A stretch of DNA of 64,000 nucleotides, from the NCBI RefSeq assembly GCF_022808775.1, contig NZ_JAKZLA010000002.1, positions 496,001 through 560,000 on the forward strand. Reading direction: 5' to 3'. Origin of the DNA: Geothrix terrae (lineage in GTDB: Bacteria > Acidobacteriota > Holophagae > Holophagales > Holophagaceae). A program made the translations under genes and the position numbers. The notes beneath the pieces were generated by a model. It did not search any database. It was not told where the DNA came from and was given only the letters and a program-made list of their open reading frames with translations. This document shows, piece after piece, positions 9,901-19,515 of this stretch (the stretch's first letter is position 1; each line of letters opens with the position of its first letter).

Positions 9901-10213
9901 CGCCGCCCGCGGCGGGGATCACCCACACGTCGGTGTTGCCTTCCAGGGTGGCCGTGTAGGCGATCCAGGCGCCGTCGGGGCTGAAGCGCGGCGTGCCCAG
10001 GCAGCCGCCCCGGGTGGTGAGCCGCGTGGCCGTGCCGCCGTCCGGCGCGCAGGTCCAGAGATCGCCCGCGTAGAGGAAGGCCACCTGCCGGCCGCTCGTG
10101 GCTGGGCTGGCCAGGAGCCGCGTGTCCTGGAGGTCCACGGCCACGAGGGGCTGGACCAGGGAGGCAACCATCACCAGGGCCAGGGGGCTGAGGGAGGCGG
10201 ATCGCAGGGGCAT
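6923..10213 (-). CDS. tricorn-type S41-like protease
   Basis: A 1096-residue secreted tricorn protease homologue. The N-terminus (MPLRSASLSPLALVMVASLV) is a signal peptide, so it acts outside the cytoplasm, unlike the archaeal enzyme. Residues about 30-600 contain repeated beta-propeller blades (for example DGAWIAYTATLEGNTDVWVI and SPDGRSIAYLSDAGGEYVL). The later part holds the C1, PDZ and C2 domains. The nucleophile is Ser985 in ETAGSGGD; His lies in ELAVGHHRGGGGD, and the final Glu is in VENEGVAPDIE. A Gly precedes that His where the archaeal enzyme has Ser745 (recalled numbering). A strong GGAGG site fixes the start at 10213. Divergent from the M13 peptidase. Confidence 0.9.
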   Translation of the reverse strand: MPLRSASLSPLALVMVASLVQPLVAVDLQDTRLLASPATSGRQVAFLYAGDLWTCAPDGGTATRLTTRGGCLGTPRFSPDGAWIAYTATLEGNTDVWVIPAAGGEPRRLTWHPGADVVQDWTPDGRAVLFTSGRASHTTRHTQLFTVPLEGGMPTRLPIPNAARATYSPDGTYLVYNPLSDAFRQWKHYRGGTASRLWIYRTKDHEVVQIPQLQDQPQGRCNDIDPMWIGGKVYFVSDRAGEFNLFSYDLTTKAVTQLTHHADFPIQAASHGAGRIVYEQAGWLHRFDPATGQSTRLKVSAAADLPEARGRWASGTRWVGDLALSPSGSRVALEYRGEILSVPAEKGDPRNLTNTPGAHERHPAWSPDGRSIAYLSDAGGEYVLKVEPQDGKGEPRTYALKGAGFYDSLKWSPDGKKIAYTDNALALRILDLGTGAVKAVSSEVLYTPGPILNHSWSPDSRYLAYTRNTESGMLRIHLYSVEEDRSTPLTDGLADASDPVFDRSGKYLYFTASTDAGPVRDWFAQSNNDATMRGNLYLMVLAKDTPSPLAKESDEEPAPAKAEEKGPKGEEKSGGKPEPKVRIDFDGLAERIVPIAAAKAAFFTDLAAGEAGTLYYLRHAGGANRFNREEPMALCRFDLKKREETVVVEKADGYDLSADGRKLLYRLRDAVTVIPTAGKPEPGKGRVALEGLQVKVDPRQEWAQILDEVWRINRDFFYTPNMHGADWKAMKAKYSAFLPDLATRADLNRVIQWMCSELAVGHHRGGGGDLPDTGKALPGGLLGADVEVANGRYRIAKIFGGLNWNPELRSPLTEPGVNARPGEYLLAVNGRDLKAPENLYARFESTAGKLVELTLGPDPSGKGARTVTVVPVESEAGLRNRDWVEANLRKVTEATDGRVAYVYVPNTTTLGFTYFKRYFYPQAQRDAIIVDERYNGGGQVADYYIDLLRRPFIAMWATRYGQDLKTPNASIQGPKVMLVDETAGSGGDLLPWMFRKFGLGPLVGRPTWGGLVGILGFPSLMDGGTITAPNLAIWTEQGWVVENEGVAPDIEVEQLPKDVIAGRDPQLEKALELVKAELKKTPPRKLQRPPYPVRTK

Positions 10214-10375
10214 GGGAATCCTCCATAGCAAGACGAGGTATCAAGGGCAAGCCCCTCCACCATGCCCCCGGCCCGGAACCCGGTCAAGCCGCCACCGCCG
10301 GCGGCCGGGGTGAGTATCATGTCCCCTCGCCCCGGGCGGGGCCGCCGTCCCGCCCCCAGGATCCGAGGATCTTTC

Positions 10376-12418
10376 ATGCGCCGATACCTGTCTCCCCTCG
10401 CCCTCTGCCTGGCCGTCCCAGCCCTGGTGGCGGCCCCGCCCAAGGCCGCGCCCCATGGCCTCGACCTGACGGGCATGGACCGCACGGTGGCCCCCGGCGA
10501 CGACTTCTTCGCCTATGCCAACGGCGCCTGGGTGAAGCGGACGGAGATCCCCGCGGACCGCGGTTCCTACGGGGTCGGACGCGAGGTGGCGGACCTCACG
10601 GACCGGCGCACGGCCGCTCTGATCCAGGCCGCCTCGAAGGCGCCGACGGGATCCGAGCTGAGGAAGATCGGCGACTTCTACACAAGCTTCATGGCCGAAA
10701 AGGCCATCGACAAGAAAGGCCTCAGCCCCCTCCAGCCCACCTTTCAGGCCATCGGCGCCATCCAGGGCCGCCAGGACCTGGCCCGGTACCTGGGCACGAC
10801 CCTGCGGGCCGACGTGGACGTGCTGAACGCCACCCAGTACCACACGGCCAACTTCCTCGGCCTGTGGGTGGCCCAGGACCTGGACGAGCCCACCCGCTAC
10901 GCGCCCTTCCTCCTCCAGGGCGGCCTGGGCCTGCCCGAGCGCAGCTACTACCTGGATCCCTCGGAGGGCATGGCGGCCGTCCGCACCCAGTACATCACCC
11001 ACGTGGCGGCCATGCTGAAGCTGGCGGGCCTGTCGGACGCCCTCAGCCACGCCACGGCGGTGGTGGACCTGGAGACCCGCATGGCCAGGGCCCACCTGGG
11101 TCGCGAGGAATCCGGCGACGTCCAGAAGGGCAACAACCACTGGACCCGGGCTGAATTCTCCGCCAAGGCTCCGGGCCTGGACTGGGACGCCTTCTTCGCC
11201 GCCGCGGGCCTGTCGAAGCAGGCGGTGTTCGTGGTCTGGCAGCCCGGCGCTGTCACCGGCCTCTCGGCCCTGACCACGGAAGTGCCCCTCGACGTCTGGA
11301 AGGACTACCTCACCTTCCACGCCATCCAGCACTGGGCACCGGTGCTGCCCAAGGCCGTGGCCGACCAGTCCTTCGCCTTCTACGGCAAGGTCCTGAGCGG
11401 CGCCTCCAGGCCCCTGGACCGCTGGAAGACGGGGGTGGCCCTGACCAACGAGGCCCTGGGCGAGGCCGTGGGCAAGGCGTACGTGGCGAAGTACTTCCCG
11501 CCTTCCGAGAAGGCCCGGGCCGAGCGGATGGTCTCGAACATCAAGGCGGCCTTCCGCATCCGCATCGAGCACCTGGACTGGATGTCCCCCGCCACCAAGG
11601 CCAAGGCCCTCGCGAAGCTGGACGCGCTCAAAGTGGGCGTGGGCTACCCGGATCGCTGGCGCGACTACCGCGGCCTGAAGGTCACGGCCGGAGACGCCTT
11701 CGGCAACCTCCAGCGGGCCGAACGCTTCGAGTACGAGCGCAACCTGGCCAAGCTCGGCCAGCCCATCGACCGCACGGAGTGGGTGATGAACCCCCAGCTC
11801 GTGAACGCCGTGAACCTGCCGGTGATGAACGCCCTCAACTTCCCGGCGGCCATCCTGCAGCCGCCCTTCTTCGACCCGAAGCGGCCCATGGTCATGGACT
11901 ACGGCGCCATCGGCGCCGTGATCGGCCACGAGATCAGCCACAGCTTCGACGACTCCGGCTCGCTCTTCGACGCCAGCGGGAAGCTGGAGAACTGGTGGAC
12001 GCCCGAGGATCTGAAGCACTTCCAGGCCTCGGCCGACCAGCTGGTGAGGCAGTTCGACGCCTACGAGCCCTTCCCGGGCCTCCACATCAAGGGCAAGCAG
12101 ACCCTGGGCGAGAACATCGCGGACGTGGCGGGCCTCGCCGCGGCCTATGACGCCTACCGCCTGTCCCTGGGCGGGAAGGAGGCGCCGATGGTGCAGGGCC
12201 TCACCGGCGACCAGCAGTTCTTCCTCAGCTATGCCCAGAGCTGGCGCGAGAAGACCCGCGAGCCCCTGCTGCGCCAGCAGATCCTCACGGACGGCCACGC
12301 CCCGGCCTCCTTCCGGCCCTACACGGTGCGGAACCTGGACGCCTGGTACCCGGCCTTCCAGGTGAAGGCGGACCAGAAGCTCTACCTGGCCCCGGCGGAC
12401 CGCGTGAAGATCTGGTAG
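10376..12418 (+). CDS. M13 (neprilysin/PepO) family metallopeptidase
   Basis: A 680-residue zinc endopeptidase with an N-terminal signal peptide (MRRYLSPLALCLAVPALVAA), so exported. The mature start GMDRTVAPGDDFFAYANGAW is typical of the family. Zinc ligands are HEISH at 518-522 and Glu579 in GENIADVAG. The C-terminus APADRVKIW matches the conserved M13 ending. An in-frame extension upstream to 10262 is rejected because the signal peptide begins at 10376. The isochorismatase-like gene follows after 17 bp and is probably co-transcribed. Confidence 0.93.
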   Translation: MRRYLSPLALCLAVPALVAAPPKAAPHGLDLTGMDRTVAPGDDFFAYANGAWVKRTEIPADRGSYGVGREVADLTDRRTAALIQAASKAPTGSELRKIGDFYTSFMAEKAIDKKGLSPLQPTFQAIGAIQGRQDLARYLGTTLRADVDVLNATQYHTANFLGLWVAQDLDEPTRYAPFLLQGGLGLPERSYYLDPSEGMAAVRTQYITHVAAMLKLAGLSDALSHATAVVDLETRMARAHLGREESGDVQKGNNHWTRAEFSAKAPGLDWDAFFAAAGLSKQAVFVVWQPGAVTGLSALTTEVPLDVWKDYLTFHAIQHWAPVLPKAVADQSFAFYGKVLSGASRPLDRWKTGVALTNEALGEAVGKAYVAKYFPPSEKARAERMVSNIKAAFRIRIEHLDWMSPATKAKALAKLDALKVGVGYPDRWRDYRGLKVTAGDAFGNLQRAERFEYERNLAKLGQPIDRTEWVMNPQLVNAVNLPVMNALNFPAAILQPPFFDPKRPMVMDYGAIGAVIGHEISHSFDDSGSLFDASGKLENWWTPEDLKHFQASADQLVRQFDAYEPFPGLHIKGKQTLGENIADVAGLAAAYDAYRLSLGGKEAPMVQGLTGDQQFFLSYAQSWREKTREPLLRQQILTDGHAPASFRPYTVRNLDAWYPAFQVKADQKLYLAPADRVKIW

Positions 12419-12435
12419 GCCCCCAGGAGGTTCCC

Positions 12436-13026
12436 ATGGCCCTTCTCGATTCCAGCCGCAGCATCCTCGTGGTCATCGATCTCCAGGGCAAGCTGGTGGG
12501 CATGGTCCACCGGCCGGCCCTGGTGCTGGAGGCCACACGCCGGCTCATGCGGCTGGCGGACCTCTTCGCCGTGCCCGTGGTTCTCACCGAGCAGTATCCC
12601 AAGGGCATCGGCCCCACCGAGGAGAGCATCCGCGCCACCTACGATGCCCTGGCCACGCCGAAGTTCTTCCTGGAGAAGACCGCCTTCGGCTGCTGCGGCG
12701 ATGCCGGCTTCGAGGCCCTGCTCAAGCAGGCCCGGCCCCACCTGGCCCGGGAGAAGCGCCAGATCGTCGTGGCGGGCATCGAGGCCCATGTCTGCGTGAT
12801 GCAGACCGTGCTCGAGCTGCTGGGCTCGGGCCACGAGGTGCATCTCTGCTGGGACGCCGTCAGCGGCCGGGGCGAAGAGTACCGCCGCCACGCCCTGGAG
12901 CGCATGGCCGCCGCCGGCGCCACGCTCACCAACCACGAGTCCGTGGCCTTCGAGTGGGCCAGGGACAAGAACCACCCCCAGTTCAAGGCGCTGTCCGCCC
13001 TCATGAAGGAGGGCCAGCCCGGCTGA
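12436..13026 (+). CDS. isochorismatase-family hydrolase
   Basis: A 196-residue cysteine hydrolase. The catalytic triad is visible: Asp15 in LVVIDLQGKL, Lys81 in LEKTAF and Cys120 in AGIEAHVCVMQT; the cis-peptide GIEAHVC is a hallmark of the fold. The family includes nicotinamidases, isochorismatases and uncharacterised YcaC-like enzymes; this one lacks a carrier-protein domain, and its substrate cannot be told from sequence. RBS AGGAGG lies before the ATG. It follows the M13 peptidase closely. Confidence 0.9.
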   Translation: MALLDSSRSILVVIDLQGKLVGMVHRPALVLEATRRLMRLADLFAVPVVLTEQYPKGIGPTEESIRATYDALATPKFFLEKTAFGCCGDAGFEALLKQARPHLAREKRQIVVAGIEAHVCVMQTVLELLGSGHEVHLCWDAVSGRGEEYRRHALERMAAAGATLTNHESVAFEWARDKNHPQFKALSALMKEGQPG

Positions 13027-13033
13027 ACGCCCC

Positions 13034-14284
13034 TCAGCGAAGCGCCCGCGGCGGGCTGAAGATCCCCGGAGCCGCAGTCTGGAACATCACGCTCGGCCCT
13101 TCGTTCAGGATCAGGTCGGTGCGGCCGTCTCCATCCAAATCGCCCAAGGCGAGGAAGTTGGCGTTCTGGGTTCCATCCATGACGGTTGCCACCGTGAAGG
13201 CGCCCCGGTGGGCAGCGGTTTGCAGGAGGATGGTCACTTTCGAAGGCGTCGACAGCGACTGGTACACCAGCGAGATCACCGCCACATCCGGCAGGCCGTC
13301 GCCATTGAGATCCCCGATGGCCACCTGACGCGCCCCGTCGGCCACGGGGAGGGCCGTGGCGGCGAAAGCCCCGGGCTGGGTCTGCAGGAAGACCGTCACG
13401 TTGGCGCCGCCCTTCCCGCCATCCGGAGCATTTCCGGCGTTGGCCGCCACCAGGTCCACCCGGCCGTCGCCGTCGAGATCCGCAGTTGCGAGGCCATCCA
13501 CCTTCAGCCCTGCGCTAAGGAACACGGGAGCCGCGAAGCCGCCGCCAGCCTGCTGGTGCAGGATCGCCACACAGTCATAGCCGGCCAATACCAGATCCGG
13601 ACGGCCATCCCCGTTGACGTCGGCCACGGCCAAGTCGCGGAAGCCGTGCCCGGAGCCCACCGGCATCGGCATTGGCGGAAGCAGGGCTCCAGGCGAACCC
13701 GGAGCCTGCGCCAGCAACAGAAGGCGGCTATTGACGAAGACCCCGTCCGCCACCGCCACATCCGCGAGACCGTCTCCAGTCAGCTCCACCACGGCCGCGG
13801 GACCAGCAGCCCCGCCGGTCCACACCCAGGCGGCGGGTAGGAAGCGCCCTGGCGTGCCGGGGTCCTGGCGCAGGATCAGCAGCCCGCCGCTGTCCCCGAT
13901 GACATTCGCCTGAGGGGGGACCGAGGCCTGAATGGATACGAGGAGGTCCGGCCGCCCATCCCCATTCACGTCGCCCACGCACAGGTTCCAGGGATCGAAT
14001 TCGAGAGAGTAGGTCGACGGCGCCGCGAAGCCCCCCGCCGCATCCCGGAGGAAGACCTGCACGCTGTTCCGGTGCGTCCCGCCGTCGATGAGGGTGGCGG
14101 GGACGGCCACATCCGCCCGACCATCCCCGTTCAGATCCGTCACCACCACCTGGCCCCAGACCCAGAAAGGCGGGATCACCACCTCCCCGCTCCCGCCGCC
14201 CCCACAGGCGGCTCCAAGCAGCAGGGCCGCCGCGCCCGCGAGCAGGCTGGTTCCCATCCCGAGGTCCCCCGCGAGCCGCCTCAC
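13034..14284 (-). CDS. FG-GAP/VCBS repeat lipoprotein-like protein
   Basis: A 416-residue exported protein. Starting at GTG 14284, which has a strong GGGGGAGGT site, gives a basic n-region (MRRLAGDLGM), a hydrophobic core and LLLGAACGGGG, similar to a lipoprotein signal although residue -3 is not ideal. At least seven calcium-loop repeats follow (DLNGDGRADVAV, DVNGDGRPDLLV, DLTGDGLADVAV, DVNGDGRPDLVL, DLDGDGRVDLVA, DLNGDGLPDVAV, DLDGDGRTDLIL). They predict an integrin-like seven-bladed beta-propeller for surface adhesion or binding. The 8 bp gap to the convergent hydrolase leaves no room for a terminator. Confidence 0.88.
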   Translation of the reverse strand: MRRLAGDLGMGTSLLAGAAALLLGAACGGGGSGEVVIPPFWVWGQVVVTDLNGDGRADVAVPATLIDGGTHRNSVQVFLRDAAGGFAAPSTYSLEFDPWNLCVGDVNGDGRPDLLVSIQASVPPQANVIGDSGGLLILRQDPGTPGRFLPAAWVWTGGAAGPAAVVELTGDGLADVAVADGVFVNSRLLLLAQAPGSPGALLPPMPMPVGSGHGFRDLAVADVNGDGRPDLVLAGYDCVAILHQQAGGGFAAPVFLSAGLKVDGLATADLDGDGRVDLVAANAGNAPDGGKGGANVTVFLQTQPGAFAATALPVADGARQVAIGDLNGDGLPDVAVISLVYQSLSTPSKVTILLQTAAHRGAFTVATVMDGTQNANFLALGDLDGDGRTDLILNEGPSVMFQTAAPGIFSPPRALR

Positions 14285-14393
14285 GATCCACCTCCCCCGG
14301 AGCTTTCCGATCTGGGCCCGCAGATGGCTTCTGGCGGAAGGGCGTCCTCCACGCGGCGGGACCATCGCAGAATGTACGCCTTCAGGAAGCACC

Positions 14394-15029
14394 ATGCCCC
14401 GCATTCAAGGTCATCCCGTCCCCGCCCTGTTCCCCGACTCCGGTCCCGTCTCCGTCATGCTCTTCGGCGAAGCCCCCGGCCCCCGGGGCGCGGACCAGTC
14501 CGGCCTGCCCTTCTGGGGGGACGGCGCCGGCATCACCGTGTACCGCGCCTTGGCAGCCACCCACCGGGTCGAGGTGCCGGCGGCCGCCTGGGAGGACTGG
14601 GACGGAAGCCGCTTCAAGGCCCTGGCCCTGGCCCCACGCCTCATCGGCACGGCCCTCAGCAACGCCTATCCCGCCTGCCCCACGAAGGACGGTGAGCACT
14701 TCCACGCGCCCTCCAACCGGGATCTGTCATCCCCCGCCAACCTCGCCCGCCTCGTCTCGGAGCTGGCCCGGGCCTCGCAGGGCGACGCTTCCGCCCTGCG
14801 CGTCATCGCCTTCGGGAAGCGGGCGGAGTGGGTGCTCTCGCGGCTGGAGGGCGCGCCCCCCTTCGAGCTGCACGCCCTGCCCCACCCCAGCGCCCAGGGC
14901 CTACTCCAGGCTGCGCCCGGCAAGGGGAAGGGCCTGCGGCTGGAGGACCTCCGCGCCGAGTGGGAGGCCCGGCTCCGAAGCCTGCTGGATCAGGACCGGC
15001 CGGGGCCGCGCCCCCGGACCTTCGCGTAG
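14394..15029 (+). CDS. uracil-DNA glycosylase superfamily protein
   Basis: A 211-residue protein with the UDG-superfamily motif 1 region MLFGEAPGPRGADQSGLPFW, a substrate-loop segment LSNAYPACPTKDG, and the terminal HPSAQG motif. These resemble family 4/5 glycosylases (GEAPG...GLPFVG and HPS). The Cys ligands of the 4Fe-4S cluster typical of family 4 are not obvious, so it may be a divergent subfamily or act on another lesion. The start at 14394 is chosen because upstream in-frame sequence overlaps the divergent lipoprotein promoter. The 3' end overlaps the convergent padR gene by 40 bp. Confidence 0.72.
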   Translation: MPRIQGHPVPALFPDSGPVSVMLFGEAPGPRGADQSGLPFWGDGAGITVYRALAATHRVEVPAAAWEDWDGSRFKALALAPRLIGTALSNAYPACPTKDGEHFHAPSNRDLSSPANLARLVSELARASQGDASALRVIAFGKRAEWVLSRLEGAPPFELHALPHPSAQGLLQAAPGKGKGLRLEDLRAEWEARLRSLLDQDRPGPRPRTFA

Positions 15030-15346
15030 CCGTCCAGGAAGCCCTGCAGGAAACCCATTCGCTGGCGGATGTCGTGCTCCCAGAAGCCGAGCCGCTCCCA
15101 GCCGAGGGGGGTCAGGTCGTAGATCTTCCGGGCGGGGCCGCGGGTGCCCGTGTCCCAGTGGGCCGTCACCTCCCCGGCGGTCTCCAGGGCCTGAAGCGTC
15201 CGGTAGATGGCGCCAGGATCCCCCTTGAAGTCCGCGAACCGCGCGTGGAGCGCCGCCCGGATGGCGTGCCCATGCAGGGGCCCCTCGGTGAGGGCCAGCA
15301 GGATGAAAGCGGGGAGGTGGCGGCCGTGGCGGTGGGTGGCGAGCAT
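14990..15346 (-). CDS. PadR family transcriptional regulator
   Basis: A 118-residue winged-helix regulator. The N-terminal helix and PLHGHAIRAALHARF match PadR helix 1-2; GAIYRTLQALETAGEVTAHW is the recognition helix and wing start; TRGPARKIYDLTPLGWERL completes the wing. The C-terminal helix is short. The chosen ATG at 15346 lacks a strong RBS; an in-frame GTG about 11 codons upstream, or a longer start, is possible. It lies 43 bp downstream of the permease genes on the same strand and may control them or itself. Confidence 0.88.
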   Translation of the reverse strand: MLATHRHGRHLPAFILLALTEGPLHGHAIRAALHARFADFKGDPGAIYRTLQALETAGEVTAHWDTGTRGPARKIYDLTPLGWERLGFWEHDIRQRMGFLQGFLDGYAKVRGRGPGRS

Positions 15347-15389
15347 GGGATCAAGGGAGTGTAACCTCCCCACCCCCTCAGCGGGCTCC

Positions 15390-15896
15390 TCAGCGCGCCG
15401 GCCGGCGTTCCAGCCGCTCCATGAGGAACCCACAGCCGAGGACACCGGGGACGGTGAGGGCGAGGCGGATCAGGGCGAAGCGCGGACCCAGGAAGGCGCT
15501 CTCCAGCATCAGCATGGGCACCTTGATGGTGGCCCAGGCCCCCAGGAAGATGACCAGATTGGCGGTCCGGGCCCCCTTTTCCCGGAGCGACAGGCCAAGG
15601 GGAAAAGCCGCATAGATGGGCCCCGCCGCCGCCGTGCCCAGCAGCATGGCGAAGGCCACCCCCCGGAGGCCGGAGCCGGGACCCAGGCTCCGTTCCACCA
15701 CCGCCCGGGGCACCCAGGCATCGAACAGGGCCAGGAGGACCAGCACCGCGGGCAGGATGGCCAGGATCTGACCGAAACCCTGCAGGCCACCCCGGGCCGA
15801 GGCGGCCGCAAGGCCCGGGAACCGCCAGGCCAGGCCAAGATGGACCGCGGCGATGGCGGCCAGGATCCAGAGGACGGGACGCCAGGTCCGGCTCAC
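15390..15896 (-). CDS. permease half-protein B (DUF318/YraQ-like)
   Basis: A 168-residue membrane protein with about four helices (VLWILAAIAAVHLGLAWRF, GQILAILPAVLVLLALFDAWV, GVAFAMLLGTAAAGPIYAAF, LVIFLGAWATIKVPMLMLE). The GPIYAAFPL and FLGAWATIKVPM stretches resemble the UPF0718/YraQ-ArsP permease family, in which one polypeptide normally holds two such halves. GTG start overlaps the stop of the upstream half gene (GTGA), so the two should be made in equal amounts and assemble. The transported substrate is unknown. Confidence 0.8.
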   Translation of the reverse strand: MSRTWRPVLWILAAIAAVHLGLAWRFPGLAAASARGGLQGFGQILAILPAVLVLLALFDAWVPRAVVERSLGPGSGLRGVAFAMLLGTAAAGPIYAAFPLGLSLREKGARTANLVIFLGAWATIKVPMLMLESAFLGPRFALIRLALTVPGVLGCGFLMERLERRPAR

Positions 15897-16366
15897 AGCA
15901 GCACCCCCATGGCGGCCCCGATGGCCAGGGCCAGGACCAGGCTCAGGGCCTGCCTCCGGAAGGTGAAGGCCCGGCCGAAGGCCTTGGCCTCCAGGGGCGC
16001 CGTGAGGAGACCCACCATGGTGAGGGTGGTGATGAAGCTGGCGAGGGCGGGAAGGCTGGCCCCCATGCGGTGGAGCGTCCCCGCCAGGGGATAGGCCACC
16101 GGCGAGGGGATGGTGAGCAGGGTGCCCAGGCCCGAGAGGAAGAGGAAGCCCGCGGCCCCGTGCTCCTGGAACAGGTGCGCCACGGCCTGGGGCGAGATCA
16201 GGGCCGTGGCCAACCCGATGCCCGCCGTCAGCCCCAGGAGGGAGGGCAGCAGGCCGAGCCAGGATCGCCACGCCGCCTCCAGGATCTTGCGGGTGCGGGC
16301 CCGGTCCTTCCGGGCAGACAGGAGGAGGCCGGACAAGGCCAGCGAAAGCAGGATCAGGGAAGACAT
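15893..16366 (-). CDS. permease half-protein A (DUF318/YraQ-like)
   Basis: A 157-residue membrane protein with an N-terminal helix (SLILLSLALSGLLLSA), a basic loop, then helices at LLPSLLGLTAGIGLATALIS, GAAGFLFLSGLGTLLTIPS and LSLVLALAIGAAMGVLL. TIPSPVAYPLAGTL is the counterpart of the conserved permease loop. The start at 16366 has GGAG 8 bp upstream. With the downstream overlapping half-gene it forms a two-component permease. Twin CATCTAGATG palindromes at 16385-16413 sit at its promoter, so a dedicated regulator is expected. Confidence 0.8.
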   Translation of the reverse strand: MSSLILLSLALSGLLLSARKDRARTRKILEAAWRSWLGLLPSLLGLTAGIGLATALISPQAVAHLFQEHGAAGFLFLSGLGTLLTIPSPVAYPLAGTLHRMGASLPALASFITTLTMVGLLTAPLEAKAFGRAFTFRRQALSLVLALAIGAAMGVLL

Positions 16367-16384
16367 GAGAACAACTCCAGATTG

Positions 16385-16413
16385 AACATCTAGATGTTTA
16401 TTACATCTAGATG
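16385..16413 (-). promoter_or_regulatory. tandem palindromic operator CATCTAGATG
   Basis: AACATCTAGATGTT (16385-16398) is a perfect 14 bp palindrome; a second copy of the 10 bp core CATCTAGATG lies at 16404-16413. The centres are 17 bp apart. They sit 20-47 bp upstream of the permease start. Such spaced identical palindromes are characteristic of a dimeric repressor binding twice at a promoter. The regulator is not identified. Confidence 0.7.
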
Positions 16414-16581
16414 CATCACCATGATTCCTTCCCTGGCTCCTGTCAACCTCGTCCTCTGCCTGGCTTCTATCTGAGGGGGGGAACCTCGGGCCAGACCTAA
16501 ACATTTCTTAACAAGCGCTTCTCTGCATGCCGCGTAGTCTGAGGGTCTCCCGCAGGGAATCTTTCACAACCTGGAGGTCAC

Positions 16582-19380
<2,799 letters not shown>

Positions 19381-19393
19381 TCTTTCTCGTACC

Positions 19394-19433
19394 AGCAAAA
19401 TGGGGGAGCGGCGAGCCGCTCCCCCATTTTGCT
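19394..19433 (+). terminator. 40 nt perfect inverted repeat terminator
   Basis: AGCAAAATGGGGGAGCGGC (19394-19412) pairs perfectly with 19415-19433 across a 2-base gap, giving a 19 bp stem with A-tract on the left and T-tract on the right. It can terminate in both directions and separates the M16 peptidase from the pseudouridine synthase gene. Confidence 0.9.
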
Positions 19434-19515
19434 AGGTGGGAAAAGCCTTTCGTGGTCTGCTGATAGTCCGCTCGGCGTTGATCAGGGACGCGGGGCGATG
19501 ACGGAGGGCGTCGCC

